64,000 nucleotides of DNA from Natronoglomus mannanivorans (GTDB lineage Archaea; Halobacteriota; Halobacteria; Halobacteriales; Natrialbaceae), in NCBI GenBank assembly GCA_025517485.1, contig JAOPKB010000008.1, forward strand, positions 1 to 64,000, written 5' to 3'. The notes under the pieces are model-generated. The model worked only from the letters and a program-made list of their open reading frames with translations, made no database searches and had not been told where the DNA came from. The translations under genes and the position numbers were made by a program. This document shows positions 9,609-16,764 of this stretch, in pieces (position 1 is the first letter of the stretch; each line of letters begins with the position of its first letter).

Positions 9609-9780
9609 CTATTATTTCGAATGCACTTGGAGGACTTTTGGTCTGCAGCTATTATAAAACCACTAGATTAGTGCTGAGTAGTTGAGGATTATTTGTATGG
9701 ATGTTTACATTAGAAGAGTGTCTATAAGAGTGTCTATAACTAGAAGAATATCTAGGGAGAAAGGAGGAGAGAACATCTAG
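9609..9780. other. AT-rich segment, candidate duplex-unwinding element
   Basis: Visibly AT-rich sequence between the left and right origin boxes (ATTATTTCGAATG, GCTATTATAAAACC, GGATTATTTGTATGG). It includes a perfect tandem duplication of the 12-mer AAGAGTGTCTAT at 9714-9737. No ORF is convincing here. Confidence 0.6.
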
Positions 9781-9988
9781 AAATGTCTGAGACGTGACGG
9801 CATTTACTCTCTGGGGTGACTCTATGTGGTCACCGTCAAAACCACCTAAACGGTGTCTCGAGGCTTTCTCTACTGGTGTGTCACCTCCCAGCTATCTGCC
9901 CCTTCTCATCTCTATCGTTTCTGTTCTCTTCAGTAACTGGTCCTCTCCTCGACCCATCGCCAGCTCTCTCCCCCGCCCCCTCTCTCGC

Positions 9989-10019
9989 AGCAATACACTC
10001 TGGACGAGGGGTGTGTGTG
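9989..10019 (+). repeat. Origin recognition box, right arm
   Basis: A 31-base perfect inverted partner of 9395-9425 (core TACACTCTGGACGAGGGGTG). It is the first of the rightward-pointing boxes after the AT-rich segment. Confidence 0.8.
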
Positions 10020-10098
10020 CCCCAACCCAAATCTGTGGCTCGATCCAAATATGGGGCGGCCACGTCGACTATACTCGGGTGATACATCATCGATGCTA

Positions 10099-10121
10099 TT
10101 ACACTCTGGATGAGGGGTGTG
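10099..10121 (+). repeat. Origin recognition box, rightward
   Basis: TACACTCTGGATGAGGGGTG plus TG. One base differs from the arm boxes (GAT instead of GAC). Confidence 0.75.
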
Positions 10122-10431
10122 GGTCCTCGAACAGTGGTCGTCTCCTGCAACGACTACCGGTGGTGAATGCGACATCAGGGAACGGAAGAAAACGACGAGG
10201 AGTGAAGGGATCGATGGAAACGATCAGAACTACCACAATCGACGATGGAAGCTCCTGTTTCACTATCGAACGAATACCTGCCGCTCGCTCGACCACCGCT
10301 TCCTACCGTTCGGGATTCGACGTCGTAACGGCGTGATGAACGTCGATATTCACACCCGCTGTGAACGGCGGGATGCTTTCCTCGAAAACGGTGTAGTCCG
10401 GTCGAAGGAAACTGGCCGACGGTGGCGTCGT

Positions 10432-10452
10432 TGTACTCTTGACGAGGGGTGT
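10432..10452 (+). repeat. Origin recognition box, rightward
   Basis: GTACTCTTGACGAGGGGTGT, a slightly divergent copy. This and the next two boxes follow each other at about 55 and 58 bases. Confidence 0.68.
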
Positions 10453-10486
10453 CCGCCGATTGTTTCCCGTCTCATCGTTTCGACAG

Positions 10487-10508
10487 TTACACTTTGGACG
10501 AGGGGTGC
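10487..10508 (+). repeat. Origin recognition box, rightward
   Basis: TACACTTTGGACGAGGGGTG, one substitution from the arm boxes. Confidence 0.73.
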
Positions 10509-10543
10509 CCGTCATCGGCCTCCTAGTGCTTTCGTTTACGCAC

Positions 10544-10565
10544 TTTCACTTTGGATGAGGGGTGT
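10544..10565 (+). repeat. Origin recognition box, rightward
   Basis: TTCACTTTGGATGAGGGGTG, the last clear full-length box before the initiator gene. Confidence 0.7.
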
Positions 10566-10645
10566 GAGTAGGGTTTGCACGTTCGTCGATCGGATTCTCA
10601 GCACACTCGTTCTTTCAGGACACAAGAGACGACTCCACACGACCA

Positions 10646-10668
10646 CCAATACACTTTGTTCGCGGTCG
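10646..10668 (+). repeat. Degenerate origin box
   Basis: CAATACACTTTGTTCGCGGT keeps the left half CAATACACT.TG of the box, but the G-run is broken. It is probably a weakened or half site. Confidence 0.4.
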
Positions 10669-10726
10669 ATACTACATTGATATGATATCGTCTCTCTGCC
10701 GGTTCTGTACACTCTTCCCGGCTGAA

Positions 10727-10746
10727 ATACACTCTGGTTGAGGAAG
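10727..10746 (+). repeat. Origin-box half-site abutting the orc1/cdc6 promoter
   Basis: AATACACTCTGGTTGAGGAA keeps TACACTCTGG..GAGG but lacks the GGGTG end. It ends 6 bases upstream of the TATA-like element of orc1/cdc6, so initiator bound here would compete with TBP/TFB. Confidence 0.55.
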
Positions 10747-10751
10747 AACAA

Positions 10752-10760
10752 ACATAAGTA
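10752..10760 (+). promoter_or_regulatory. TATA-like box of orc1/cdc6
   Basis: ACATAAGTA is centred about 30 bases upstream of the ATG at 10786, the spacing expected for a leaderless or near-leaderless archaeal transcript. Confidence 0.5.
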
Positions 10761-10785
10761 CTGGTAGCGTGTTGTTGGCGTATAC

Positions 10786-12057
10786 ATGGCCGACGAGTCG
10801 ACCCAACTCTCCGATTTCGACGAACGACTCGAGGATCCCTCGGAGGATCCGTTGTTCAACTTCGACGAGGATACGTCACACGGTCATATTTTCACGCGCA
10901 AGGAGTTGCTCAAAGTCGGCCACGTCCCGGAGAGTACGCGGATCGTCGGCCGCGACGAGGAGATCGAAGCCGTCGCGACGGAACTTCGCCCGATCGTTCA
11001 ACAGCAACCGCCGAACAACACGATGATCTACGGGAAGACGGGAACCGGTAAATCACTCGTCGCCCAGCACGTAACCGAACGTGCCCGCAGAGCAGCCGAA
11101 GCGCAGGGTGTCGCCGTCGGAACGGTGTACGTCGACTGCGCACAGCACAACACCCAGACTCGCGTCGCACGATCGATCACGCGATCTCTCAACGAAAGCG
11201 CGAACACCGGATTCGATATCCCCCGCTCCGGTATCGGCAGCGGAGAGTACTACGACTATCTCTGGGAGATCCTCGACGAGGTGTACGACGCGGTTATCAT
11301 CGTTCTCGACGAGGTCGATCGTCTCGAGGACGACGACGTTCTCATGCAACTTTCACGTGCGCGCGAGTCCGGGAAGGCCGATTGCCACCTCGGGATCATC
11401 GCGATCAGTAACAAGATCGAGTATCGGGACGAGCTCAACGAGCGGGTCAAAAGCAGCCTTCGCGAGGAGGAGTTCGTCTTCCAGCCTTACGACGCAAACC
11501 AATTGCGCGAGATTATGAACCATCGTCGGGACGCGTTCCGCGACGACGTGCTCACCGAGGACGTTATCCCGCTCACTGCAGCGTTCGCAGCACAGGAACA
11601 CGGTGACGCACGGAAGGCGATCGAGATCCTTCGCCACGCCGGCGAACTCGCCGAACGACAGGGAGTCGATCTGGTTCAGGAGAAACACGTGCGTGACGCC
11701 CAGGAGTGGGCTGAAATCGACCGATTCGAAGAACTGCTTCGTGGATCGACGACCCAGGTCAAGTTCATCCTGTACTCGCTGGCGATGCTCACCGAGGAAC
11801 ACGCCGAAGAGGAGTTCTCGACCAGCCAGATTTACGAACGGTACAAACGGACCACCGAACGACTCGAGGCGAGCGTTCTCAGCGAACATCGGGTGTACGA
11901 GTTGCTCAAAGAACAGGCCTTCCTCGGTGTCGTCGAGTCGACGCGAACCGGTGGCGGACGTGGACAGGGAAGCTATCTCGAACACCGACTCGTCCAGGAC
12001 ACCGATATCGTGTTGAAGTCCGTCCTCCGCGATAGCCGACTCGATAATTTGACGTAG
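10786..12057 (+). CDS. cdc6: Orc1/Cdc6 replication initiator
   Basis: A 423-residue AAA+ initiator. After an acidic N-terminus come VGRDEEI (box II), the Walker A motif YGKTGTGKS, the Walker B motif IIVLDEVDRL, sensor 1 in IIAISNK, and RVKSSLREEEFVF with the expected arginine region. The C-terminal winged helix (from about residue 320: STSQIYERYKRTTERL, LSEHRVYELLKEQAFLG, TRTGGGRGQG in the wing) would contact origin boxes. The length is normal. It binds ORBs and loads MCM. The array of boxes immediately upstream is the natural target, and the half-site next to its promoter suggests autoregulation. Confidence 0.96.
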   Translation: MADESTQLSDFDERLEDPSEDPLFNFDEDTSHGHIFTRKELLKVGHVPESTRIVGRDEEIEAVATELRPIVQQQPPNNTMIYGKTGTGKSLVAQHVTERARRAAEAQGVAVGTVYVDCAQHNTQTRVARSITRSLNESANTGFDIPRSGIGSGEYYDYLWEILDEVYDAVIIVLDEVDRLEDDDVLMQLSRARESGKADCHLGIIAISNKIEYRDELNERVKSSLREEEFVFQPYDANQLREIMNHRRDAFRDDVLTEDVIPLTAAFAAQEHGDARKAIEILRHAGELAERQGVDLVQEKHVRDAQEWAEIDRFEELLRGSTTQVKFILYSLAMLTEEHAEEEFSTSQIYERYKRTTERLEASVLSEHRVYELLKEQAFLGVVESTRTGGGRGQGSYLEHRLVQDTDIVLKSVLRDSRLDNLT

Positions 12058-12107
12058 AACCTCACACCCTGTTTCCACTCCTTCTTCGACGATTTCTTCG
12101 ATCGGTC

Positions 12108-12729
12108 TACACCATTTCTGTCGGTTTACCTGCAGTCACTCGACCGTCGCTACGGCGAGACACTCGACGACGACGGACGAGAGTTCGTCGAATTCGCCGT
12201 CGACGGTGCCGAACGGATGCGAACGATGATCGACGGCCTACTGGAGTACTCTCGTGTCGAGACACAGGGAGCGCCTCTCGAGCCGGTCGACCTGAATCGG
12301 ATCCTCGAGGACGTCCTCGAAGACTTACAGCTGAAGATCGACGATTCGGCCGCCGAGATCGAAGCCGAGTCACTGCCCCGTGTTCGGGGTGACAGCGATC
12401 AGTTACGGCAGGTCTTTCAGAATCTCCTCTCCAACGCGATCGAGTATCGCGGCGACGACCCGCCTCGAATCACGATCGAGGCCGAACGGGATGGTTCGAG
12501 CTGGGTGGTGTCCGTCCACGACGAGGGGATCGGCATCGAGCACGACGACGCCGAGCGGATCTTCGAGGTCTTCCAGCGGTTGCACACCGCCGACGAACAT
12601 CCGGGAACCGGGATCGGACTCGCGCTCGTCCGTCGAATCGTCGAGCGCCACGGTGGACGCGTCTGGGTCGACTCCGAGCCGGGCGATGGATCGACATTTT
12701 TGTTCACGTTGCCGGCTGTCGCGCAGTGA
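12108..12729 (+). pseudogene. 5'-truncated sensor histidine kinase remnant
   Basis: The reading frame matches the core of haloarchaeal PAS/HisKA kinases from YLQSLDRRYGETLDDDGREF onward, through AVDGAERMRTMIDGLLEYSR and the N-box NLLSNAIEY. It continues with the G1 box DEGIGI, the F-box IFEVFQRLH, GTGIGLALVRRI and a normal end. The sensor domains and the phosphoacceptor-His stretch that should precede YLQ are missing. The homology stops at about 12115, 50 bases after the orc1/cdc6 stop. The first ATG in frame is 12217, giving 170 residues. Without the H-box it cannot act as a normal kinase. It is probably left over from a rearrangement next to the origin. Confidence 0.8.
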
Positions 12730-13137
12730 TCGCGCGCCGTGTTTCACCCAACCGAGAGGTCGTCTTCCGACACCACTCTGTCTGCCGTTCGGAATCGAAA
12801 GTAACGGATCTCGAGACGGCTGCAGTCTGTCCGTCCCGGTGTAACCGTTGGAGTTCCACCTCGTACTGCTCCTCCCGACAGGTGACATCTGTGATTCACT
12901 GTTCGGCTGAGGAGCGCCCGCTCGATTCCGGCGGTCAAAGCAGATATTTTGTGATACGATCTGTCCGGTTATCGGTCTCTGATCAGTCTCATATCTCCAG
13001 AATCTCGTAGAAGTACCAGATTTATATTATACCTCTATATCAAAGTATTCTCCCTCCTACTCCTGTTCTCAAATCTAACACCATCTCGATACGTTTGTCT
13101 CATCTCTTCTGACGTACAACAGTGGCCCTTTCCTGTA

Positions 13138-13169
13138 CAATAGCTAAAATAGGTGCCTATTTTCTATTG
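13138..13169. repeat. Bulged 14-bp hairpin in AT-rich DNA
   Basis: CAATAG-(CT)-AAAATAGG-TG-CCTATTTT-CTATTG. The inner 8-bp arms and outer 6-bp arms are perfectly complementary, with a 2-base centre and a 2-base bulge on the left. It stands in a gene-free AT-rich stretch and is too symmetric to be casual. It could be an extrusion site or a protein target. Confidence 0.55.
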
Positions 13170-13481
13170 CCACGACATATTTCTTTTTTCTCACCTCTTT
13201 GCCCCTCCACCACTCGAGTAGGGTTCCTGTCCCAAGAATAACTCACCATTCATCGATTAATGTGGGAACCTCTGCACCAACTGTCTCAATATGTGTCTCT
13301 TTCACATTCTCATACAGACATATCATCATACGTGGTGTCTTTGAATAGTACTTGACTGCTGTTATGTATGTGCACTATTCGATGTTCGACGTTCGAAGTA
13401 CTGCAGACGTCGGTAACCAGTACGTAGTGCAACTCTCCGATCGGATGTCTCGGTGCATTGTTCGCTCCACCGTCTCCGACC

Positions 13482-13503
13482 GTAACACATGTACAGCTGT
13501 TAC
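13482..13503. repeat. Inverted repeat GTAACA-N10-TGTTAC, copy 1
   Basis: 6-bp arms with a 10-base spacer. The same arms and spacer recur at 13540-13561, with centres 58 bases apart. This looks like a pair of operator half-site dimers. Confidence 0.5.
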
Positions 13504-13538
13504 AGGCGAACGACTGTCGAATCCGCCCGTTCGTTCAT

Positions 13539-13562
13539 TGTAACAAGTGTATGTTTGTTACA
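13539..13562. repeat. Inverted repeat TGTAACA-N10-TGTTACA, copy 2, spanning the rdfA stop codon
   Basis: 7-bp arms with a 10-base spacer. The right arm contains the TAA stop (minus strand, 13558-13560) of the RdfA-family gene. It could act as an operator or as a transcript 3'-end structure. Confidence 0.5.
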
Positions 13563-14193
13563 GATTCTGTGACTGTCGGCACTGACAGCCTTCGTTCTCG
13601 ATCAGTTCGTCGATAGTGTGCTGGCGATGGCAGTGAAGGCAGGTCACCGACACGTCGACGAGAACGTCGAACTCCTCGAGTGCGAGCGCATCGTGATCGA
13701 CCAACTGGGAGAGCGTATCGACCGTCACCGTCTCGGTACGGTTCTCGAGGGCGAAAATCCGCTCTTTGCCAGTCTGGCGTCTACTCTCGGCGGTCTGGGT
13801 CTTCTTGGTGTACTCCGTTCCCAGACACTCGTTTAAGTGCCGATAGATCGACTGGTAGGAGACGAAGTCGTCGGTCAGCGACTCGACGTCGATCCCCTGG
13901 CGTTCGAGTCGTTTCCGGGTCTGTGTCTCCATTCCGCGACTCACGTCGTCGTCGGTCAGCAGACGGTGGACGTTCTCGATTTCTCCGTCGAGAGGACTGT
14001 ACCCGTTACGTCGGAGTTCGGTACGCAGTAAATCCTGATTGAAGTAGTCGGCAATATCGCGGAGGCTCTCCTTGGCGTCGTCAGCGGTCCACCACTCGAT
14101 TAGCTGCTGGTTCGATACCGCGAGTTCGTACGCGTCGATCATTCTTCCGACTTTACATCCACACGACTCCGTAGCTCTCTGCTGTCGTTCCAT
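13558..14193 (-). CDS. rdfA: RdfA-family protein (rod-determining factor family)
   Basis: A 211-residue protein of the haloarchaeal RdfA family. It has the N-terminal CKVGRMIDAYEL, SLRDIADYFNQDLLRTELR, the highly characteristic DGEIENVHRLLTDDDVSRG, TRKRLERQGIDVESLTDDFV and SYQSIYRHLNECLGTEY, and a Cys-rich C-terminus (CLHCHRQ..CQC) that may bind zinc. I recall the family member studied in Haloferax as a regulator of rod versus disk cell shape; paralogs are frequent on mobile replicons. The start at 14193 keeps the conserved CKVGR segment. The promoter region holds a 15-bp palindrome and the 3' end an inverted repeat. Which paralogous role it plays is unknown. Confidence 0.75.
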   Translation of the reverse strand: MERQQRATESCGCKVGRMIDAYELAVSNQQLIEWWTADDAKESLRDIADYFNQDLLRTELRRNGYSPLDGEIENVHRLLTDDDVSRGMETQTRKRLERQGIDVESLTDDFVSYQSIYRHLNECLGTEYTKKTQTAESRRQTGKERIFALENRTETVTVDTLSQLVDHDALALEEFDVLVDVSVTCLHCHRQHTIDELIENEGCQCRQSQNL

Positions 14194-14219
14194 GAATAGA
14201 GTGTGGACAGAGCGAGGGT

Positions 14220-14234
14220 AAAAACATTGTTTTT
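14220..14234. promoter_or_regulatory. Palindrome AAAAACATTGTTTTT at the rdfA promoter
   Basis: Perfect 7-bp arms around one base, centred about 34 bases upstream of the rdfA ATG, that is where the TATA/BRE of a leaderless transcript would lie. A regulator bound here would block transcription. Confidence 0.5.
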
Positions 14235-14880
14235 CCCCTCTCCAACCAGTCTGAATATTTCGATTCTCTCCCGTTCACCAGTAGGAAACAGGATTGGTAC
14301 CGGTTGACTTGCAGTATGTTTTCTGTTACCATGGCTACACTCGGCTCGAGTCGACTGCTTTGGGTCGAAACCAGTCGACTACACACTTCCGATGGGGGAA
14401 ACTGGCCTTCAGAAGGACCACTTTCGAGACATCCGTCCACAATTCGCTCCTCGAGACACGATCGACTGGACGAAACCGAGACTCCAGCAGTCGTCCTCAC
14501 GTGGCGAGGACCGATCTGGTGGCTCTCGCCGTGAGGGACACGCTGTAAAAACCGTTTACTCTGGGTAAACGGAGACACGTCTCGGGTTCTGTGACGGTAC
14601 GTTCGATGTGGTACGTTCTATCGTGTAATCTGTTTTCGCGCTCGTTCCATCGTCGTTTGAATCGCCACTCACTCCTCCCGTCGAACGGACGAGCGATAGA
14701 GGCCGTTTTACCAGAGAAAACACAGTCGGTTTCCGGATAGCGACCCGCGAACCTGGTTCCGCCGGTCGGGAGGGAGTGCCAGTCGCCCTCGTCGATCCTC
14801 TCTCGCCCGTTTCACTCCCTCTGGTGGTCAGTTTCGCTGTTTACGATGGCTGGGAGAACACTTGCCTCAGTTCCTGATCA
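14235..14880. other. Gene-free interval between rdfA and the catabolic island
   Basis: About 650 bases with no convincing gene. The Ser/Arg/Thr-rich short frames (for example 14294-14548) have no recognisable features. The only structure I can point to is the inverted repeat at 14552-14572. Confidence 0.5.
14552..14572. repeat. Inverted repeat CCGTTTAC-TCTGG-GTAAACGG
   Basis: 8-bp perfect arms with a 5-base loop in non-coding DNA. It could be an operator or the 3' end of an unseen transcript. Confidence 0.45.
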
Positions 14881-14892
14881 AAGTATAAGTAT
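14881..14892 (+). promoter_or_regulatory. TATA box for the dehydrogenase at 14916
   Basis: AAGTATAAGTAT is centred about 28 bases upstream of the ATG, which indicates a leaderless transcript. Confidence 0.65.
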
Positions 14893-14915
14893 CCGAGGGC
14901 GTGACTGGGTAGTAG

Positions 14916-15806
14916 ATGGTCGATATAGGCATCGTCGGATTAGATACCAGTCACGCCGAGGCGTTCGCCGACACGCTGGCTGGACACCCGTCCGCGGAGC
15001 TCACTGCGGTATGGGATGGGGGAGCCGTTCGAAGCGAATCGTACACACAGAACTACTGCGACACTCACGGAGTGACCCGGTACGACGACCCGCTCGAGTT
15101 AGCCGAGCACGTCGACGCCGTCATGGTCCTCACCGTCGACTGGGACACGCATCGCGAACTCGCCGTTCCGTTCCTCGAACGTGGGGTACCGACGATGATC
15201 GACAAACCGATCGCCGGGAATCTCGCGGATATCCGAGCCCTCGAGGCGGCCGCCGATGGGACGCCGTTCTTCGGGGGATCGGCAGTACCGTACCACTCCG
15301 CGGTCCGGACGACCGAAATCGAGTCCGACGACCGGACGCTGTACTGTGTCGGCTACAACGACCCGTTCTACTACGGCGTCCACCTCGTCGATACCGTCTG
15401 TCGAATCGTCGACTCTCCGTGGGCGTGCGTTTCGCCGGCCGACGATCCCGGTCAGACCGTCAACGTGGTCTTCACCGATGGCACGTACGCGACCCTTCGA
15501 CTCGACAGCCCGGGCGACGAAGACCGGTTCTCGTTTCTCAGTCTCGGCAATCGAACGACTGCCGTCGACGTCGGCAGCAGTCCAGCCGACATGACCGACA
15601 TGTACCGGGCGTACATCGATACGTTCCTCGACGTCGTCGCCGGAGAGATCGACCCGAGCGAGCGCGTGTTCGACGCCGCGACACTCCTCCTCGGCGTCGT
15701 CGCCGCCCTCGAGCACGACCGGCCGATCACGCCGGAGTGTCGGGTCCTCTCGGAGTACGCCGTCGACGGGCAGGAGTTTCTCGAGGCGTACCGCCCGTAC
15801 TACTGA
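14916..15806 (+). CDS. Gfo/Idh/MocA-family oxidoreductase
   Basis: A 296-residue NAD(P)-dependent sugar/cyclitol dehydrogenase of the Gfo/Idh/MocA fold. The Rossmann start VDIGIVGLDTSHAEAFADTL has a modified GxGxxG (GLDTSH). IDKPIAGNLADI replaces the usual EKP catalytic-Lys motif with DKP. The remainder is the C-terminal alpha/beta domain. It is shorter than the family's ~330-370. The leaderless TATA box supports the start. It opens the catabolic island; the substrate is unknown. Confidence 0.82.
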   Translation: MVDIGIVGLDTSHAEAFADTLAGHPSAELTAVWDGGAVRSESYTQNYCDTHGVTRYDDPLELAEHVDAVMVLTVDWDTHRELAVPFLERGVPTMIDKPIAGNLADIRALEAAADGTPFFGGSAVPYHSAVRTTEIESDDRTLYCVGYNDPFYYGVHLVDTVCRIVDSPWACVSPADDPGQTVNVVFTDGTYATLRLDSPGDEDRFSFLSLGNRTTAVDVGSSPADMTDMYRAYIDTFLDVVAGEIDPSERVFDAATLLLGVVAALEHDRPITPECRVLSEYAVDGQEFLEAYRPYY

Positions 15807-15893
15807 GCTGTGTTCGCTCTCAGTTCGTCTCGCGTTGGGGTCGCTCTCAGTTCTCCGCTCTCTCAATTTCGTCCGCTTCGAAAGTGAGTCGGG

Positions 15894-16553
15894 TTACTCG
15901 TCGTTGTCGTCTTCTTCGTCTGTATCGTCGTCTCCCTCGCCGTTTTCATCCTCACCGTTTTCGTCGTCACCGTCTCCATCTTCGCCACCGTTCTCCTCGT
16001 CCGCTTCAGCCTCGTCGTCGCCCGTCGCACCCTCGAGCGTGATCGTCACCTCCTCGTCTTCGTCCTCGACGGTCACCGTCTCCTCGACGGGTTCGAACTC
16101 GTCTGCGAGACTCTCGACGGTGATGACGTACTCGCCGCCTTCGACGGTGAGTCCCTCGACGCCGTCCTGGACGATCCGTCCATCTTCGATGTCCTCGCTG
16201 AACTGGTAGGTGATCGCTCGGTGTTGGGGGTCGATCTCGAGCGCCACGTTCGAGGAGACCGGTTCGCCGTCTTCGTTCTCGAGGAGGATCGACAGCGTCG
16301 GGTCGCCGTTCGCGTCGTCGGCCTCGTCTTCAGCGTCAGTGTCGTCGTCTTCCTCTCCATCGTCGTCGCCGTTCTCGTCCGCTGTTTCGTTCTCGTCATC
16401 GGCGCCGTTTCCGTTCTCGTCTCCGTTCCCGGTGTCGTCTTCGTCGTCGTCGCCGTTCCCCGGACCGCTGTCGGTACAGCCCGCAAGCGCCAGGCTGAGC
16501 ACTGTCGTCGCTCCGATACCGAACCGTCGGCGTGATAACTCTCGGTCTTCCAT
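15894..16553 (-). CDS. Tat-exported lipoprotein with acidic linker regions
   Basis: 219 residues from the ATG at 16553; a longer in-frame extension upstream lacks support. The N-terminus MEDRELSRRRFGIGATTVLS followed by LALAGC is a Tat signal with a lipobox, so the protein should be anchored outside the membrane. An acidic Asp/Glu/Asn/Gly linker (to ~residue 80) is followed by a beta-rich segment (LSILLENEDGEPV, VEGGEYVITVESLADEF, EVTITLEG) like surface-exposed carboxypeptidase-regulatory/PEGA folds. Another acidic tail ends the protein. A TATA box at 16575-16583 gives a leaderless start. The partner is unknown. Confidence 0.78.
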   Translation of the reverse strand: MEDRELSRRRFGIGATTVLSLALAGCTDSGPGNGDDDEDDTGNGDENGNGADDENETADENGDDDGEEDDDTDAEDEADDANGDPTLSILLENEDGEPVSSNVALEIDPQHRAITYQFSEDIEDGRIVQDGVEGLTVEGGEYVITVESLADEFEPVEETVTVEDEDEEVTITLEGATGDDEAEADEENGGEDGDGDDENGEDENGEGDDDTDEEDDNDE

Positions 16554-16574
16554 AGACGACGCTTTCCGTACCGA

Positions 16575-16583
16575 GATATAAAT
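16575..16583 (-). promoter_or_regulatory. TATA box for the lipoprotein gene
   Basis: ATTTATATC on the minus strand, about 26 bases before the ATG at 16553. It fixes the start and excludes the longer frame. Confidence 0.6.
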
Positions 16584-16727
16584 CCAGCGAAGCGATCGTC
16601 CCGCAGTCTTGCGTTTTTCTAGAAACCGAACACCATCTCCCTTCTGTGACTGTCGACCTGAGCGGTCGCGCCCGTGCTCGAGCGACCACCAGTACGCTAC
16701 CGCCGATTCGGGACACTCATCGCACAA

Positions 16728-16735
16728 GCTATAAG
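16728..16735 (+). promoter_or_regulatory. TATA box for the amidohydrolase gene
   Basis: GCTATAAG is about 33 bases upstream of ATG 16765 and favours that start over TTG 16750. Confidence 0.55.
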
Positions 16736-16764
16736 TCCGCCGTCGGTCATTGGCATCTCATCGC

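Larger units (their letters stand above)
9028..10785. other. Putative replication origin (ORB array plus unwinding element) next to orc1/cdc6
   Basis: A gene-free tract of about 1.75 kb, AT-richer than its surroundings. It carries repeated boxes with consensus TACACTCTGGACGAGGGGTG followed by GT-rich bases. One copy points left (9395-9425) and at least five clear copies point right (9989, 10099, 10432, 10487, 10544), flanking an AT-rich segment (about 9609-9780). Half-sites continue up to the orc1/cdc6 promoter. Archaeal origins typically show this layout: inverted origin recognition boxes around a duplex-unwinding element beside the initiator gene. The short frames inside are not convincing genes. 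It could serve the main chromosome or a secondary replicon. Confidence 0.82.
12730..13557. other. AT-rich gene-free segment
   Basis: About 830 bases with low coding potential and clearly lower GC between about 12940 and 13350 (TTTATATTATACCTCTATAT, TATTTCTTTTTTCTC). The small frames present (for example 12726-13010) have no family resemblance and unusual composition. It holds the inverted repeats listed separately. Confidence 0.6.

Noticed and set aside
9395..10746. Repeats as a CRISPR array
   Set aside because: The units are irregularly spaced (55 to over 560 bases), occur in both orientations, and sit next to cdc6. There are no cas-like genes; origin boxes explain them better.
12726..13010. 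94-codon frame after the kinase remnant
   Set aside because: Ser/Arg-rich without family resemblance, no promoter at its start, in a low-GC non-coding stretch.
13352..13543. 63-codon frame beginning MTAVMYVHYS
   Set aside because: No recognisable domain, and it ends within the inverted-repeat region. A real small gene cannot be excluded but is unsupported.
14294..14548. Short frames between rdfA and the island
   Set aside because: Ser/Arg/Thr-rich, overlapping in several frames, with no TATA or Shine-Dalgarno sequence at their starts.
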